From Salinibacillus xinjiangensis (GTDB taxonomy: Bacteria > Bacillota > Bacilli > Bacillales > Alkalibacillaceae), in contig NZ_WJNH01000002.1 of NCBI RefSeq assembly GCF_009649735.1, positions 124,001-188,000 of the forward strand: a stretch of 64,000 bases of DNA. The letters run 5' to 3'. Shown in pieces: positions 10,187-20,390 of the stretch. Position 1 is the first letter of the stretch. Each line of letters begins with the position of its first letter. The translations under genes and the position numbers were made by a program. The notes beneath the pieces are model-generated. The model worked only from the letters and a program-made list of their open reading frames with translations, was not told the DNA's origin and did not search any database.

Positions 10187-11887
10187 TTAACCAAGGAATG
10201 AATTTATTTCGCTTAAAATCTCTGACTCATGTAAATCCTTTTGGTCGCCAGTTTGTCGCTCTTTAAATTCAACATAGCCCTCTCCAGCACGTTTACCAAC
10301 CGTAATTCGTAAAGGAATCCCAACTAAATCACTATCAGCAAACTTTACACCGGCACGTTCTTTTCTATCATCAAATAGGACTTCCACACCTGCTTGTATT
10401 AATGTTTCATAGATCTTTTCTGCTAGGTCTCTTTGTTCATCATTTTTTACATTTAGGGCTAGTAGGTGTACATGGAATGGCGCTACAGCTGTTGGCCAGG
10501 TTATACCTTGATCATCATGGAATTGCTCCACGATTGCCGCTAGAGTCCTGGAAACACCAATTCCGTAACACCCCATAATCATTGTGTTGGATTTACCATT
10601 TTGATCGAGGTAAGAAGCATTCATATTTTCAGAGTAAAACTTACCTAGCTTAAACACATGTCCAACTTCTATCCCTTTCGCAAACTTAATGGTACCATGT
10701 CCGTCTGGTGAAGGATCTCCCTCTTGGATGAAGCGCAAGTCAGCGTATTCCTTCACATCAAAGTCACGGCCAGGATTCACATTAATGTAATGATACCCAT
10801 CCTCATTAGCACCACAGGAAGCATTGACCAAGTATCGTACAGCCTCATCTGCAACAATATCGACCTCTTCAGGTACACCAATTGGTCCTAGTGAGCCAAA
10901 GCCTGCATTCATAGCTTTTCTAGTTTCCTCTTCAGTGGCCAAATCAACAACACTAGCATTATATAAATGCTTTAATTTCACATCGTTTACCTCGTGGTCA
11001 CCACGGGTCACAACAAGTACTAAACGGTCGTCAACCTTAAACATTAACGCTTTTAAGCCTTCACTTAAGGAATGTCCTAAAAAGCCCGCTACATCTGCCA
11101 TTGTTTTTTGATTAGGAGTCTCTACTTTTTCAAGTTCTTTAGGCTCTGCATCAGTTTTTTCATATGTTGCTATTACTGGTGCCATCTCAATATTAGCAGC
11201 ATATTCCGTAGTATCTGAATATGCAATCGTATCTTCGCCAACTTCAGAAAGCACCATAAACTCATGCGTATCCTTACCACCCATAGCTCCTGAATCAGCA
11301 ATAACTGCGCGGAAGTTCAGGCCGCAACGGCGAAATATATTTCCATAGGCTTTGAATAACTTTTCATAGGTTTCATCAAGACTTTCAAAGCTTTCATGAA
11401 AGGAGTAAGCATCCTTCATTAAAAACTCACGACCACGCAAAAGACCAAAGCGGGGTCTTTTTTCATCTCGGAATTTAGATTGTATCTGATATACCGTAAG
11501 TGGTAGTTTTTTATAGCTATTTACTTCATCACGAATAATACTAGTGATGACCTCTTCGTGTGTTGCACCTAAGGCGAATTCTCGATTATGTCTGTCATGC
11601 ATACGCATTAATTCAGGACCATACGTACTCCAACGGCCAGATTCCTTCCATAATTCAGAAGGTTGCATTGCTGGCATTAGCATTTCAAAAGCTCCTGCTT
11701 TATCCATCTCATCCCGGACAATTTCTTCTACCTTACGAAGTACTCGTTTACCTAGTGGTAGGTAACTATATAATCCTGATGCAATTTGTCTAATAAAGCC
11801 TGCCCGTACAAGTAATTGATGACTCTTAATTTCCGCATCTGCAGGGTTTTCTCGTAGAGTCGGTAAAAGCATATTACTTTGTTTCAT
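10187..11887 (-). CDS. proS: Prolyl-tRNA synthetase, bacterial type with editing domain
   Basis: Charges tRNA-Pro. 566 residues, the bacterial ProRS length. Class II motifs are visible: motif 1 region [19 protein letters not shown], motif 2 ([21 protein letters not shown] in part) and motif 3 near [14 protein letters not shown]. The insertion between motifs 2 and 3 (about residues 225-400, including the conserved [12 protein letters not shown]) is the YbaK-like editing domain that removes mischarged alanine. The ATG at 11887 follows an AGGTGC site. It is last in the uppS-cdsA-dxr-rseP-proS run and is followed by a terminator. No T-box leader is present. Confidence 0.97.
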   Translation of the reverse strand: MKQSNMLLPTLRENPADAEIKSHQLLVRAGFIRQIASGLYSYLPLGKRVLRKVEEIVRDEMDKAGAFEMLMPAMQPSELWKESGRWSTYGPELMRMHDRHNREFALGATHEEVITSIIRDEVNSYKKLPLTVYQIQSKFRDEKRPRFGLLRGREFLMKDAYSFHESFESLDETYEKLFKAYGNIFRRCGLNFRAVIADSGAMGGKDTHEFMVLSEVGEDTIAYSDTTEYAANIEMAPVIATYEKTDAEPKELEKVETPNQKTMADVAGFLGHSLSEGLKALMFKVDDRLVLVVTRGDHEVNDVKLKHLYNASVVDLATEEETRKAMNAGFGSLGPIGVPEEVDIVADEAVRYLVNASCGANEDGYHYINVNPGRDFDVKEYADLRFIQEGDPSPDGHGTIKFAKGIEVGHVFKLGKFYSENMNASYLDQNGKSNTMIMGCYGIGVSRTLAAIVEQFHDDQGITWPTAVAPFHVHLLALNVKNDEQRDLAEKIYETLIQAGVEVLFDDRKERAGVKFADSDLVGIPLRITVGKRAGEGYVEFKERQTGDQKDLHESEILSEINSFLG

Positions 11888-11948
11888 ATTCCATGCACCT
11901 CTATTTTCTATTAATTCAATGTTTGTACGTCGATTCTAGGTGCGACAT

Positions 11949-13208
11949 TTAAGGAGTAAATAAACGTTGAATGTCATTCCATGTTACCACAATCATTAAT
12001 AGCATGAGTAGAGCAAATCCTAGAAAATGCACGACTCCTTCTTTTTGAGGATCAATAGGTTTGCCGCGTACAGCTTCATACCCAACAAATAAAAGACGTC
12101 CACCATCAAGTGCTGGTAATGGTAACAGGTTAATAATCCCTAAATTGACGCTCAGCATAGCTGTCCAAGTCAAGAAATTATAAAAACCAGTTTGAACGAC
12201 CTGATCGGTGACATCATAAATGCCAACTGGTCCAGCTAAACTGTCAATTGAGAGTTGTCCAGTGACAAGCTGACCCACACTCGTTAGGATAAGAGTAGAT
12301 AACTCATAGGTTTGAGTGAATCCAAACTTAACAATCTCCCCTGGAGAATGCTCAAATGCCTGCCTGACACCTATTTGACCAATCGTCTCTCCCTGTTCCT
12401 CAATCGCATTTGGGGTAACCGGAATAACTAGTACGTCTCCATTACGTTCAACCGTTAATTCCACTTCCTCATTTGGATGACCTTGAATTTCCATTACAAA
12501 GTCTACCCACGAATCGATCGGCTTTTGATCTACCTTTACAATTTTATCTCCTGACTGCAGGCCTGCCTCGTGCGCTGGATAACCTTCACTTATGGCACCC
12601 ATTTCTGCTTCATCAACAGGTACACCTTGAATAAATCCAAGGATGATAAAGATTAAAATCGCTAACAAGAAGTTCATCATAGGACCTGCAAAAATTTGCA
12701 TAGCCTTTTTAGGAACAGACTTAGAAGCAAACTGTCGATCATATGGAGCTATTTGCGTTTCATTTTCGTCCATGACAAAAAAGGCTCTAGGATCAACATC
12801 AAAAGTAAGTCGCTCTTCACTATCGACATCATATCCAGTAATCGTTAAGTCATGGTCCAAATCTGCTCTTTCGACTTCAATAACTCGGGCATTTGGATGT
12901 TTCGATTTATTGTTAACGATAATTTTAGCTACTTTTCCAAATTGATTAAACTCAAGACCAATATGATGACCCGGTTTTAATTCAATAATTTCGGGGTCTT
13001 CACCTGCAACACGCACATAACCCCCTATAGGTAATAACCTTATTGTATATAAAGTTTCATGTTTACGATAGGAGAAAATTTTGGGTCCAAATCCAATAGC
13101 AAATTCCCGGGCAAGCATGCCTGCTCGTTTCGCAAAAATGAGATGTCCAAGCTCGTGTATAAACACGAGTAATCCAAACATAAAAATAAAAGCTATGACG
13201 GTATTCAA
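11949..13208 (-). CDS. rseP: Intramembrane site-2 zinc metalloprotease RseP/RasP
   Basis: Polytopic membrane protease of the S2P family that cleaves anti-sigma factors and signal-peptide remnants inside the membrane. 419 residues with zinc-binding HELGH at residues 18-22 in the first membrane segment, a central PDZ domain (around EAGLQSGDKIVKVDQKPI), and the second metal-ligand motif LDGG near residue 367 in a C-terminal membrane segment. In B. subtilis the homologue acts on RsiW and FtsL. The start is TTG at 13208, about 9 nt after AAGGAAGGTG. It lies 16 nt downstream of dxr. Confidence 0.95.
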   Translation of the reverse strand: MNTVIAFIFMFGLLVFIHELGHLIFAKRAGMLAREFAIGFGPKIFSYRKHETLYTIRLLPIGGYVRVAGEDPEIIELKPGHHIGLEFNQFGKVAKIIVNNKSKHPNARVIEVERADLDHDLTITGYDVDSEERLTFDVDPRAFFVMDENETQIAPYDRQFASKSVPKKAMQIFAGPMMNFLLAILIFIILGFIQGVPVDEAEMGAISEGYPAHEAGLQSGDKIVKVDQKPIDSWVDFVMEIQGHPNEEVELTVERNGDVLVIPVTPNAIEEQGETIGQIGVRQAFEHSPGEIVKFGFTQTYELSTLILTSVGQLVTGQLSIDSLAGPVGIYDVTDQVVQTGFYNFLTWTAMLSVNLGIINLLPLPALDGGRLLFVGYEAVRGKPIDPQKEGVVHFLGFALLMLLMIVVTWNDIQRLFTP

Positions 13209-13224
13209 AAGAAAGCACCTTCCT

Positions 13225-14373
13225 TTAGTTTACATAAGATTTTACTCGTCTCCTTGTCTCCTGGTCCACTTCTACAATAGTTGTTAGATCAGGCTTACTA
13301 ACCATTGTATGCTCATCCATTGCTTTTTGAATAAAATCTTCAATTGCAAGGAAAGAAATTTTGTTATTTAGAAATTGCTGAACAGCTTCTTCATTGGCTG
13401 CGTTTAAAACAGTCGGCATGGTTCCGCCGGCTCTTCCAGCATCATATGCCATTTTTAAACAAGGAAAGCGTTCAAAACTCATTTCGTCAAAATGAAGTTT
13501 ACCTATATCAACTAAGTTTAACCCTTTTTCTTGTGAAATATCAAGTCTATTGGGATATGTAAGTGCATATTGTATAGGTCCCTTCATATCTGTTGTTCCA
13601 AGCTGTGCCATCAGACTATGATCCTTAAATTCAACCATGGAATGGATAATGCTTTCTTTATGTAAAATGACATCCAACTGTTCATAGGGCATGTGAAAAA
13701 GCCAATGGGCTTCAATCACTTCAAGGCCTTTATTCATCATTGTGGCCGAATCAATGGTGATTTTCGCTCCCATACTCCAGTTCGGATGTTTTAATGCTTG
13801 ATTAACCGTCACTTCTCGTAATTCATCTCGTGTTTTGTCTCTGAAACTACCACCAGAAGCGGTAATAATGATTCGCTTAACCTCATCTAAACGTTCACCC
13901 TTTAAGCATTGGTGTATGGCTGCATGTTCACTATCTACAGGCAACAACTCAACCCCGTATTTTTCCGCTTCCTTCATAACTAAATGCCCTGCCGTCACCA
14001 AGGTTTCTTTATTTGCAAAGGCAATTTTCTTTTGCGCGCGAATAGCGTGTAAAGTCGGCTCTAGGCCAACACTACCTAAAACAGCATTGACAACAATATC
14101 GACATTCTCAAGCGTAGAGATTTCACTCATGCCCTCGTCTCCACTTAAAATATTGGGCTGTGAGGATAAATGGGTTTGTAAGTAATCTTTTGTTTCCTTA
14201 TCTTTAACGGCAATATATTTAGGTTTAAACTCTTCAATAATAGGTATAGCTATTTCGGTATTCGTTCCAAAAGCCATGGCATAAAGTTGAAATTCATGTG
14301 GTTGCTGACGTATCACTTCAAGTGTTTGGAGCCCAACGGAACCTGTTGCCCCAAGTAAGGTAATCTTTTGCAT
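13225..14373 (-). CDS. dxr: 1-deoxy-D-xylulose 5-phosphate reductoisomerase
   Basis: Second step of the MEP isoprenoid pathway: DXP to methylerythritol 4-phosphate with NADPH. 382 residues, with the NADPH-binding [16 protein letters not shown] at the N-terminus, the catalytic-domain block [13 protein letters not shown], and ASGGSFRD and [20 protein letters not shown] in part, all typical of DXR. The ATG at 14373 lies 8 nt after AGGAGCGG; a TTG two codons upstream is less well placed. It sits between cdsA and rseP, and supplies precursors for the prenyl pathway in which neighbouring UppS acts. Confidence 0.97.
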   Translation of the reverse strand: MQKITLLGATGSVGLQTLEVIRQQPHEFQLYAMAFGTNTEIAIPIIEEFKPKYIAVKDKETKDYLQTHLSSQPNILSGDEGMSEISTLENVDIVVNAVLGSVGLEPTLHAIRAQKKIAFANKETLVTAGHLVMKEAEKYGVELLPVDSEHAAIHQCLKGERLDEVKRIIITASGGSFRDKTRDELREVTVNQALKHPNWSMGAKITIDSATMMNKGLEVIEAHWLFHMPYEQLDVILHKESIIHSMVEFKDHSLMAQLGTTDMKGPIQYALTYPNRLDISQEKGLNLVDIGKLHFDEMSFERFPCLKMAYDAGRAGGTMPTVLNAANEEAVQQFLNNKISFLAIEDFIQKAMDEHTMVSKPDLTTIVEVDQETRRRVKSYVN

Positions 14374-14400
14374 AATCAAAACCGCTCCTGTTTATGAACT

Positions 14401-15195
14401 CTAAATACTAATAAATCCAATGAAATGTAAAAATGGCAGCATAAAAATCAAGCTATCAAAACGGTCTAATATCCCTCCATGACCAGGTAAAATATTACCT
14501 GAATCCTTCACATCATAATGTCGCTTAATAGCTGATTCTACTAAGTCACCAATTTGTCCTACGACAGATGCCAAAATGGTTACGATGACGACAATGAATA
14601 AGGAAAAAGGAAATGGATCTACTATTTGAAAAATTACTGCTACCAATATGGCTAGTAAAATGCCGCCCACTGATCCTTCTATGGTCTTTTTAGGACTGAT
14701 TTCGGGCCATAACTTATGCTTCCCCATAGCTCGTCCTACAAAATAAGCCCCCGTATCTGTTGCCCAAATAATCAATAGTACATACAATAAATATTCTATT
14801 CCTGCTTCTCTTGTTAGAATAAAGAAATAAAATCCCATTCCGACATACAAAATAGAAGTCAAAATAAAACCGATATCATCATATGTAAACGTGTTTTTTT
14901 TCAGGACCATATAAGCTAATAATAATAATACACCGAACATGACTAATTCAGATTTTGCCAAATTCTCTACTATGGGAAGGTGGATTACTGTACCCTGGTA
15001 CAATACAATCCATAATAATAAAAGAGAAATGAGGGATGCCCATGAAATAGTTGGGATTTTCCTCATTCTTAACAATTCAAATAGTGCTATGGAGGATAGT
15101 CCGTAGACTACAACTTGAAGGAGCCACCCTCCATAAATTACAATTGGTATAAATAAAACTAGTGCTATTATTGCCGTTATAACACGTTCTTTCAT
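14401..15195 (-). CDS. cdsA: Phosphatidate cytidylyltransferase (CDP-diacylglycerol synthase)
   Basis: Makes CDP-diacylglycerol from phosphatidic acid and CTP, the branch point for phospholipid synthesis. 264 residues, mostly hydrophobic with about seven or eight membrane segments. The family signature is present near the C-terminus: VKDSGNILPGHGGILDRFDS, with SPKKTIEGSVGG upstream. It lies between uppS and dxr with short gaps (16-28 nt), in the standard Bacillus order. Confidence 0.95.
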   Translation of the reverse strand: MKERVITAIIALVLFIPIVIYGGWLLQVVVYGLSSIALFELLRMRKIPTISWASLISLLLLWIVLYQGTVIHLPIVENLAKSELVMFGVLLLLAYMVLKKNTFTYDDIGFILTSILYVGMGFYFFILTREAGIEYLLYVLLIIWATDTGAYFVGRAMGKHKLWPEISPKKTIEGSVGGILLAILVAVIFQIVDPFPFSLFIVVIVTILASVVGQIGDLVESAIKRHYDVKDSGNILPGHGGILDRFDSLIFMLPFLHFIGFISI

Positions 15196-15210
15196 GCTAT
15201 CTTCAACACC

Positions 15211-15975
15211 TTAAATTCCCCCATATCTTCTTTTTCGATTTTGATATTCAATGAGGGATTTCTCAAATTCTACTTCATCAAAGTCTGGCCATAATACTTC
15301 GGTAAAATAAAATTCCGAATAAGCCACCTGCCACAACAAGAAGTTACTAAGCCGAATTTCTCCACTAGTACGTATCAATAAGTCTGGGTCTTTTAAGTGG
15401 CAAGTATACAACCTTTTACGAATGGATTCTTCATCAATGTTGTCTATCGTTAATTTGTTATCGTTAATATCTTGTGCGATTTCTTTCATTACATCTACCA
15501 TTTCGTTTCTACTTCCATAATTCAAAGCAAAATTAAGAATGAGACCATTATTCTTAGCTGTCCGATCAATTGATGTTTGAACCGCTTGCTGAGTATGCTC
15601 CGGTAAAGCACTAAAATCACCAATAGTACGAACTTGCACATCATTCTCCACTAGCTCATCTAAATATGTATCTAAAAACTGACTTGGAAGTTTCATGATG
15701 TACTCTACTTCAGATTTAGGTCTTTTCCAATTTTCGGTTGAAAAAGCATATAGGGTCAAGGTTTCAAGGTTAAGCTCCACCGCTTTACGTACAACCTTTT
15801 TAATGGTTTTCATACCTTCTTTATGTCCTGCAGCTCGCGGAAGACCTCGTTTCTTTGCCCATCTGCCATTACCATCCATAATAATGGCTACATGATCAGG
15901 TAGGTTTTCTGTTGATAACTCATTTTTCGACGTTCTTTTCGTTATTTTATTTAGAAAGGGTAAGCGAATAGACAT
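15211..15975 (-). CDS. uppS: Undecaprenyl diphosphate synthase (cis-prenyltransferase)
   Basis: Adds isopentenyl units to farnesyl diphosphate to make the C55 carrier for cell-wall precursors. 254 residues. Motifs: HVAIIMDGNGRWAKKRGLPR near residues 28-47, with the Mg-binding Asp, HKEGMKT, the FSTENWKRP block, and DLLIRTSGEIRLSNFLLWQ in related form near the C-terminus. ATG at 15975 is preceded by GGAGG. An extended -10 promoter lies about 85 nt upstream, after the frr terminator, so this gene probably starts a new transcription unit. Confidence 0.97.
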   Translation of the reverse strand: MSIRLPFLNKITKRTSKNELSTENLPDHVAIIMDGNGRWAKKRGLPRAAGHKEGMKTIKKVVRKAVELNLETLTLYAFSTENWKRPKSEVEYIMKLPSQFLDTYLDELVENDVQVRTIGDFSALPEHTQQAVQTSIDRTAKNNGLILNFALNYGSRNEMVDVMKEIAQDINDNKLTIDNIDEESIRKRLYTCHLKDPDLLIRTSGEIRLSNFLLWQVAYSEFYFTEVLWPDFDEVEFEKSLIEYQNRKRRYGGI

Positions 15976-16057
15976 AATTAAATCCTCCAGTCAGGATTTA
16001 CCCATCAATTAAATTAAATCGTTCAAACTGTTTCACAATAGAAAAACGGAGGGTCAC

Positions 16058-16066
16058 ATTATATCA
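16058..16066 (-). promoter_or_regulatory. Extended -10 promoter for uppS-cdsA-dxr-rseP-proS
   Basis: TGATATAAT on the minus strand matches the extended -10 form TGnTATAAT perfectly. No good -35 lies 15-18 nt upstream. It is just downstream of the frr terminator and about 80 nt before uppS. Confidence 0.6.
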
Positions 16067-16110
16067 TACGTTAAAGTAACCCTCGTCTATTACTTCAAAA
16101 CAAGCGAAAA

Positions 16111-16131
16111 ATCCCCCGGAAAATGAGGGAT
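16111..16131 (-). terminator. Terminator downstream of frr
   Basis: On the minus strand ATCCCTC / GGGGGAT forms a 7-bp stem with one G-U pair and a 7-nt loop, followed by TTTTTCGC. Confidence 0.65.
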
Positions 16132-16191
16132 GTTTCATTACATAATCATGCCATGTTTGAAGAAAATGATTTTTTTAGGTCGTCCAACCCT

Positions 16192-16749
16192 TTATACTTC
16201 CAAAATTTCTTCTTCTTTTGATTTTGTTAGGTCATCGATTTTTTTAATGTAGTTGTCCGTTTCTTTTTGTACATCATCTTGGAAGCCGTGCAACTCATCC
16301 TCGGTCAAATCTCCATCTTTCTCTAGCTTCTTAAGTTGGTCATTACTGTCGCGACGAATATTACGAATTTGTACCTTTGCTTCCTCTGCATACTTTTTCA
16401 CAACTTTCACAAGGTCTTTACGACGCTCTTCGGTTAATGCAGGGATGTTGATGCGAATTACATTTCCGTCATTTGTAGGAGTAAGACCTAAATCGGCTTT
16501 TAGGATTGCCTTTTCGATATCCCCAAGTATAGATTTATCGTATGGAGTAATTACAAGTAAACGTGCTTCCGGTGCTGAAACATTTGCAAGTTGATTAAGT
16601 GGGGTAACCGCACCGTAGTATTCAACAGTAACACTATCTAAAATAGAAGGGTTTGCTCTACCTGCACGAACTGTTGCAAGTTGCTTCGTATAAGCCTGTG
16701 TTGCCTTTTCCATTTTTTCTTTTGTTTCATTAATTACTGCTTGACTCAT
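16192..16749 (-). CDS. frr: Ribosome recycling factor
   Basis: With EF-G, splits the post-termination ribosome. 185 residues, the normal length, a tRNA-shaped three-helix bundle plus a small domain. Typical blocks: [39 protein letters not shown] in part, [20 protein letters not shown] and [12 protein letters not shown]. Its ATG overlaps the pyrH TGA (ATGA), so translation is coupled. It is the last gene of the rpsB-tsf-pyrH-frr group and is followed by a terminator. Confidence 0.97.
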   Translation of the reverse strand: MSQAVINETKEKMEKATQAYTKQLATVRAGRANPSILDSVTVEYYGAVTPLNQLANVSAPEARLLVITPYDKSILGDIEKAILKADLGLTPTNDGNVIRINIPALTEERRKDLVKVVKKYAEEAKVQIRNIRRDSNDQLKKLEKDGDLTEDELHGFQDDVQKETDNYIKKIDDLTKSKEEEILEV

Positions 16750-17474
16750 TTTTCTTTCCCCCTAACAATAGTTCCAATATTTTCACCTAAAACGACTCGC
16801 TTAATATTGCCCTCTTCCATAATCGAGAAAACAATAAGTGGGATATTATTATCCATACATAACGATGAAGCCGTTGAATCCATAACCTGTAGCCCTTCAT
16901 TAAGAATGTCTAAATATGAAAGTTCTTCATACTTCTTTGCATCTTCATTCTTTAATGGGTCAGAATTATAGACACCATCTACGTTGTTTTTGGCCATAAG
17001 AATGACATCAGCTTCAACTTCAGCAGCGCGTAATGCTGCTGTAGTATCAGTAGAAAAATAAGGATTTCCTGTCCCTCCAGCAAAAATCACCACACGGCTT
17101 TTCTCAAGATGTCTCATAGCTTTTCTTCTAATGTATGGCTCTGCAACCTGTCTCATCTCGATAGACGTCTGAACGCGTGTTGGGATGCCGAAGTTCTCTA
17201 GACTATCTTGTAAGGCTAATGAATTCATGACAGTAGCTAGCATGCCCATATAATCCGCAGTAGCTCGATCCATTCCCATCTCACTACCAATCTTGCCTCG
17301 CCAAATGTTTCCGCCACCAACAACGACAGCAACCTCTACACCTAACTCTGAAACTTCTTTCACTTGCTTAGCTACAGACTTTATAATGGAGGGTGCAATT
17401 CCAAAGCCTGCTTCTCCACTTAATGCTTCTCCACTTAATTTTAACACAATTCGCTGGTATCGGACTGTTGACAT
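16746..17474 (-). CDS. pyrH: Uridylate kinase (UMP kinase)
   Basis: Phosphorylates UMP to UDP; a hexameric amino-acid-kinase-fold enzyme. 242 residues beginning [20 protein letters not shown], with [10 protein letters not shown], the [15 protein letters not shown] block and [20 protein letters not shown] in part. The ATG at 17474 lies 6 nt after GGAGGT; the longer reading up to 17507 lacks family similarity. It lies between tsf, which has its own terminator, and frr. Confidence 0.97.
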   Translation of the reverse strand: MSTVRYQRIVLKLSGEALSGEAGFGIAPSIIKSVAKQVKEVSELGVEVAVVVGGGNIWRGKIGSEMGMDRATADYMGMLATVMNSLALQDSLENFGIPTRVQTSIEMRQVAEPYIRRKAMRHLEKSRVVIFAGGTGNPYFSTDTTAALRAAEVEADVILMAKNNVDGVYNSDPLKNEDAKKYEELSYLDILNEGLQVMDSTASSLCMDNNIPLIVFSIMEEGNIKRVVLGENIGTIVRGKEK

Positions 17475-17588
17475 AGTAACCTCCATTGCTATTATCAAAT
17501 TTTTCACAAACCCTTAGGTAAGAAGAAAAATTGATAAGAAAACTGTTATTTATCAAAAAACATTCAAGTATGTAAGTATGGCCTTTTT

Positions 17589-17619
17589 AAAATAGGGAAC
17601 ACATTGTGTCCCCTATTTT
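17589..17619 (-). terminator. Terminator downstream of tsf
   Basis: Long near-perfect inverted repeat (AAAATAGGGGACA / TGTTCCCTATTTT) on the minus strand, with T-rich sequence continuing after the stem. It lies just after the tsf stop and before pyrH. Confidence 0.75.
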
Positions 17620-17629
17620 TGTTTCCATG

Positions 17630-18514
17630 TTATTTTTTCACTTGGTTCATAACTTCATCAGCGAAGTTTTCTTCACGCTTTTCTAGTCCTTCCCCAACCT
17701 CATAACGTACAAAGGATTTAACTGTTGCACCTTTAGACTCAACAAACTTCTTAACCTTTTGATCAGGGTCTTTAACAAAGCTTTGCTCAAGTAAGCAAAT
17801 TTCTTCAAAGTATTTACCTAAACGACCTTCAACCATTTTTTCTACAATGTGCTCAGGCTTTCCTTCGTTCATTGCTTGTTGCTTAAGTACTGTACGCTCA
17901 TGCTCAACTTCCTCTTGAGAAACTTCATCACGAGAAATGTATTTAGGATTAACAGCTGCTACGTGCATAGCTACATCCTTTGCTACAGATTCATCAGTAG
18001 TTCCTTCAAGAACAGTTAAAACACCAATACGTCCACCCATATGAAGATAAGCACCAAATGCATCGTTATCGCCTTTTTCGGCTACAACAAAACGACGTAG
18101 GGAGATTTTTTCTCCAATTTTTGCAATAGCTGAAGTGATGAATGACTCTAATGTGTCACCTTCACCATGAAGTTTTTGTTGAAGCGCTTCTTCAACATCA
18201 GCAGGCTTTTGCTTAACTAAATGCTTACCAAGCTCACTCAAAAGGTTCTTAAATTGTTCGTTTTTGGCAACGAAGTCTGTTTCTGTGTTAACTTCAAATA
18301 AAGCAGCAACATTTCCATCCACTTCGATATATGTAGAACCCTCTGCAGCAATACGATCTGCTTTCTTCGCTGCTTTAGCAATACCTTTTTCGCGAAGAAA
18401 ATCTACTGCACTATCCATGTCACCTTCAGTTTCTTGAAGTGCCTTTTTACAATCCATCATGCCTGCACCAGTTTTTTCGCGCAGTTCTTTTACCATTTGT
18501 GCTGTAATAGCCAT
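17630..18514 (-). CDS. tsf: Translation elongation factor Ts
   Basis: Guanine-nucleotide exchange factor for EF-Tu. 294 residues: N-terminal UBA-like domain ([20 protein letters not shown]), the TDFVAKN motif that contacts EF-Tu near residue 80, then core subdomains. ATG at 18514 is preceded by AAGGAGG. It follows rpsB, with a hairpin between the two, and is followed by another terminator. Confidence 0.98.
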   Translation of the reverse strand: MAITAQMVKELREKTGAGMMDCKKALQETEGDMDSAVDFLREKGIAKAAKKADRIAAEGSTYIEVDGNVAALFEVNTETDFVAKNEQFKNLLSELGKHLVKQKPADVEEALQQKLHGEGDTLESFITSAIAKIGEKISLRRFVVAEKGDNDAFGAYLHMGGRIGVLTVLEGTTDESVAKDVAMHVAAVNPKYISRDEVSQEEVEHERTVLKQQAMNEGKPEHIVEKMVEGRLGKYFEEICLLEQSFVKDPDQKVKKFVESKGATVKSFVRYEVGEGLEKREENFADEVMNQVKK

Positions 18515-18602
18515 TTCATTTCCTCCTTAAAACAAAGTGTAGTATTGTTTTACTTTCAGGATGAACCCGTCTGACAATCTTTTTTATAAGGCTTGTGTAA
18601 AA

Positions 18603-18635
18603 AAGGTGATAAAAGGCTTTCCCTCTTATCACCTT
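18603..18635 (-). terminator. Terminator-like hairpin between rpsB and tsf
   Basis: On the minus strand a 14-bp stem (AAGGTGATAAGAGG / CCTTTTATCACCTT, one G-U pair) with a 5-nt loop runs into TTTTTTACAC. It should reduce or stop transcription between rpsB and tsf. Confidence 0.8.
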
Positions 18636-18646
18636 CATAACCTTTC

Positions 18647-19375
18647 TTACTCTTCTACTGCTTGAGCTTCTTCAGTAACTTCTTCGTTTGTTTCACCTTG
18701 TCTTGCTTCAAGAATAGCATCTGCCATTTTACCAGTAAGAAGTTTCACGGCACGAATTGCATCATCGTTAGCTGGAATCACATAATCAACTTCATCTGGG
18801 TCACAGTTAGTATCAACCATTGCCACGATTGGAATGTTTAATTTATGTGCTTCTGCAATTGCAATGCGCTCTTTACGAGGATCAATCACGAATAATACAT
18901 CCGGAATTTTTTCCATATCTTTAATACCGCCTAAGAATTTTTCTAAACGGTCTTTTTCTTTATTAATCATAACAACTTCTTTTTTAGGAAGTACTTCAAA
19001 TGTACCATCCTCTTCCATACGATAGATATCCTTTAAACGACGGATACGTTTACGAATGGTGTCGAAGTTTGTTAGTGTACCACCTAACCAACGTTGGTTA
19101 ACAAAGTACATTCCAGAGCGTTCAGCTTCGTCACGCACTGTGTCTTGAGCTTGCTTCTTTGTACCTACGAAAAGAACTGTTCCACCATCTGCAGCAACGT
19201 TCTTAACAAATTCGTAAGCCTCTTCTACCTTCTTAACAGTCTTTTGAAGGTCAATGATATAAATGCCGTTACGCTCAGTGAAGATATATTTCTTCATCTT
19301 AGGATTCCAACGGCGAGTTTGGTGTCCAAAATGTACACCAGCTTCTAAAAGTTGTTTCATAGAAATAACTGACAT
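18647..19375 (-). CDS. rpsB: 30S ribosomal protein S2
   Basis: Small-subunit ribosomal protein, needed late in 30S assembly and for binding S1-type factors. 242 residues beginning [20 protein letters not shown], with [20 protein letters not shown] and the C-terminal [20 protein letters not shown] block. The acidic C-terminal tail ([13 protein letters not shown]) is common in Firmicutes. ATG follows AGGAGGAAGAAAG. It has its own promoter just after swrB and a leader of about 115 nt with a stem-loop. Confidence 0.98.
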   Translation of the reverse strand: MSVISMKQLLEAGVHFGHQTRRWNPKMKKYIFTERNGIYIIDLQKTVKKVEEAYEFVKNVAADGGTVLFVGTKKQAQDTVRDEAERSGMYFVNQRWLGGTLTNFDTIRKRIRRLKDIYRMEEDGTFEVLPKKEVVMINKEKDRLEKFLGGIKDMEKIPDVLFVIDPRKERIAIAEAHKLNIPIVAMVDTNCDPDEVDYVIPANDDAIRAVKLLTGKMADAILEARQGETNEEVTEEAQAVEE

Positions 19376-19426
19376 CTTTCTTCCTCCTAATAAATTGGTT
19401 TTTTTCCTCCGCTCAACTCATCTTTC

Positions 19427-19462
19427 TACAGGGACTCACTTAAAAAATGAGCACCTCCTGTA
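19427..19462 (-). ncRNA. Stem-loop in the rpsB 5' leader (possible S2 autoregulatory element)
   Basis: On the minus strand TACAGG pairs with CCTGTA, enclosing an inner CTCA(T)TT / AAGTGAG stem. There is no U-run, so it is not a terminator. Ribosomal protein leaders often carry the binding site for the encoded protein; that role here is inference. The hairpin also contains an AGGAGGTG sequence not followed by a reading frame I recognise. Confidence 0.4.
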
Positions 19463-19497
19463 AAATCGTCAAGCGTGTGTGTTTTACACCAAAAGTA

Positions 19498-19526
19498 AAT
19501 ATATCATATGGGAAGTATTCAAGCAA
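19498..19526 (-). promoter_or_regulatory. Sigma-A promoter for rpsB-tsf
   Basis: Minus strand: TTGCTT, 17-nt spacer, TATATT. It lies directly downstream of the swrB stop codon, about 115 nt before rpsB. I see no terminator between swrB and this promoter. Confidence 0.55.
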
Positions 19527-19534
19527 GCAAAAAA

Positions 19535-20041
19535 TTATGACGGATTTTGAAATTTTATCATAAGCTCAACTTCTGTCTTCCCTATATTAAGCTCTTTAGC
19601 AATTTCCTCGACTGATAACCCTCGATGATATAATTGCAGGACCTTAGATTCAGAGGTTTGGATCTCAAGCTGATCATCTATCATGATATTTTCAGGATTG
19701 TAACCATTTGTTTCTTCTTTTTGCTCCAACTCATCAGCTTGTATATTTGCACTCTGAGTTTGCGTATTTGTTGTTGAAGCCAGCGCTTGTTGGTGTTTTT
19801 TCTGTTCTACCTGTTTTTCATCCTTCACATTTTTTCCATTTTCATTAATGATATTCAATAACTTTTGGTTTTCTTCTTTTATTTCCTCGACATAGGCAAA
19901 GAGCATGTCTTCTATTTCTCTTATATCCTCTTTATTTTGATTAGCTGATTTTTGTAAATCAATACGTTTAAACAGAAATATGATTATGATAAAGACGATT
20001 CCATGTAAAAGTAAACTGAATGTTAATAGAAATTCAATCAT
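19535..20041 (-). CDS. swrB: SwrB-like swarming/flagellar assembly protein (YlxL)
   Basis: 168 residues. One N-terminal membrane segment (MIEFLLTFSLLLHGIVFIII, continuing to about residue 25), a charged and Gln-rich coiled middle, and a C-terminal helix-turn-helix-like block: GLSVEEIAKELNIGKTEVEL. This architecture and the position between sigD and rpsB match B. subtilis SwrB, which promotes assembly of the flagellar export apparatus and swarming. The middle is poorly conserved, so the assignment rests on the ends and on position. It is the last gene of the fla/che operon; the rpsB promoter begins right after it. Confidence 0.75.
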   Translation of the reverse strand: MIEFLLTFSLLLHGIVFIIIIFLFKRIDLQKSANQNKEDIREIEDMLFAYVEEIKEENQKLLNIINENGKNVKDEKQVEQKKHQQALASTTNTQTQSANIQADELEQKEETNGYNPENIMIDDQLEIQTSESKVLQLYHRGLSVEEIAKELNIGKTEVELMIKFQNPS

Positions 20042-20051
20042 AATTACCTAC

Positions 20052-20366
20052 CTAACTATTATAGTCAATTCTTTGGCCTAAAAATGGGTGACGCTGCTGT
20101 TGATTTATTATTTGTTTTTTGATTTGAGATTGTGTTTGAGGCTGTTTAAGCTGCATGTTCTTCTCTTGATGGGGATTTTGAAGTCGTTGGTGTTCGATCT
20201 GTTTAGTCTCATTCACTTGTTTTCGTCGGCGCTCATCTTCTTTTAACCTTGCTTGAGCTAAATAATTTTGTACAGTGGAGCCACGTTGCTCTAGTTGATT
20301 TTGAATTTGTCCTAAATCCTGTGTTCTTGGAAGTGCTACTTGCATTTCTACTGCTTTCCAACTCAT
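20052..20366 (-). CDS. Small charged protein of unknown function in fla/che operon
   Basis: 104 residues; I do not recognise a named family. The N-terminus (MSWKAVEMQVALPRTQDLGQ) looks folded, followed by a helical segment with LEQRGSTVQNYLAQ and then a highly charged, Gln-rich region (about residues 45-90) likely to be a coiled coil or disordered. No signal peptide or membrane segment. ATG is preceded by a G-rich site (GGGGGTAGTGG). It lies 24 nt after fapA and 10 nt before swrB, with the same codon style as its neighbours, so it is a real gene and probably linked to motility or to FapA. Confidence 0.7.
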   Translation of the reverse strand: MSWKAVEMQVALPRTQDLGQIQNQLEQRGSTVQNYLAQARLKEDERRRKQVNETKQIEHQRLQNPHQEKNMQLKQPQTQSQIKKQIINQQQRHPFLGQRIDYNS

Positions 20367-20390
20367 AATATACCACTACCCCCATCGACT

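Noticed and set aside
11888-11948. Possible T-box leader before proS
   Set aside because: Only about 60 nt separate rseP and proS, too little for a T-box, and no T-box sequence is visible.
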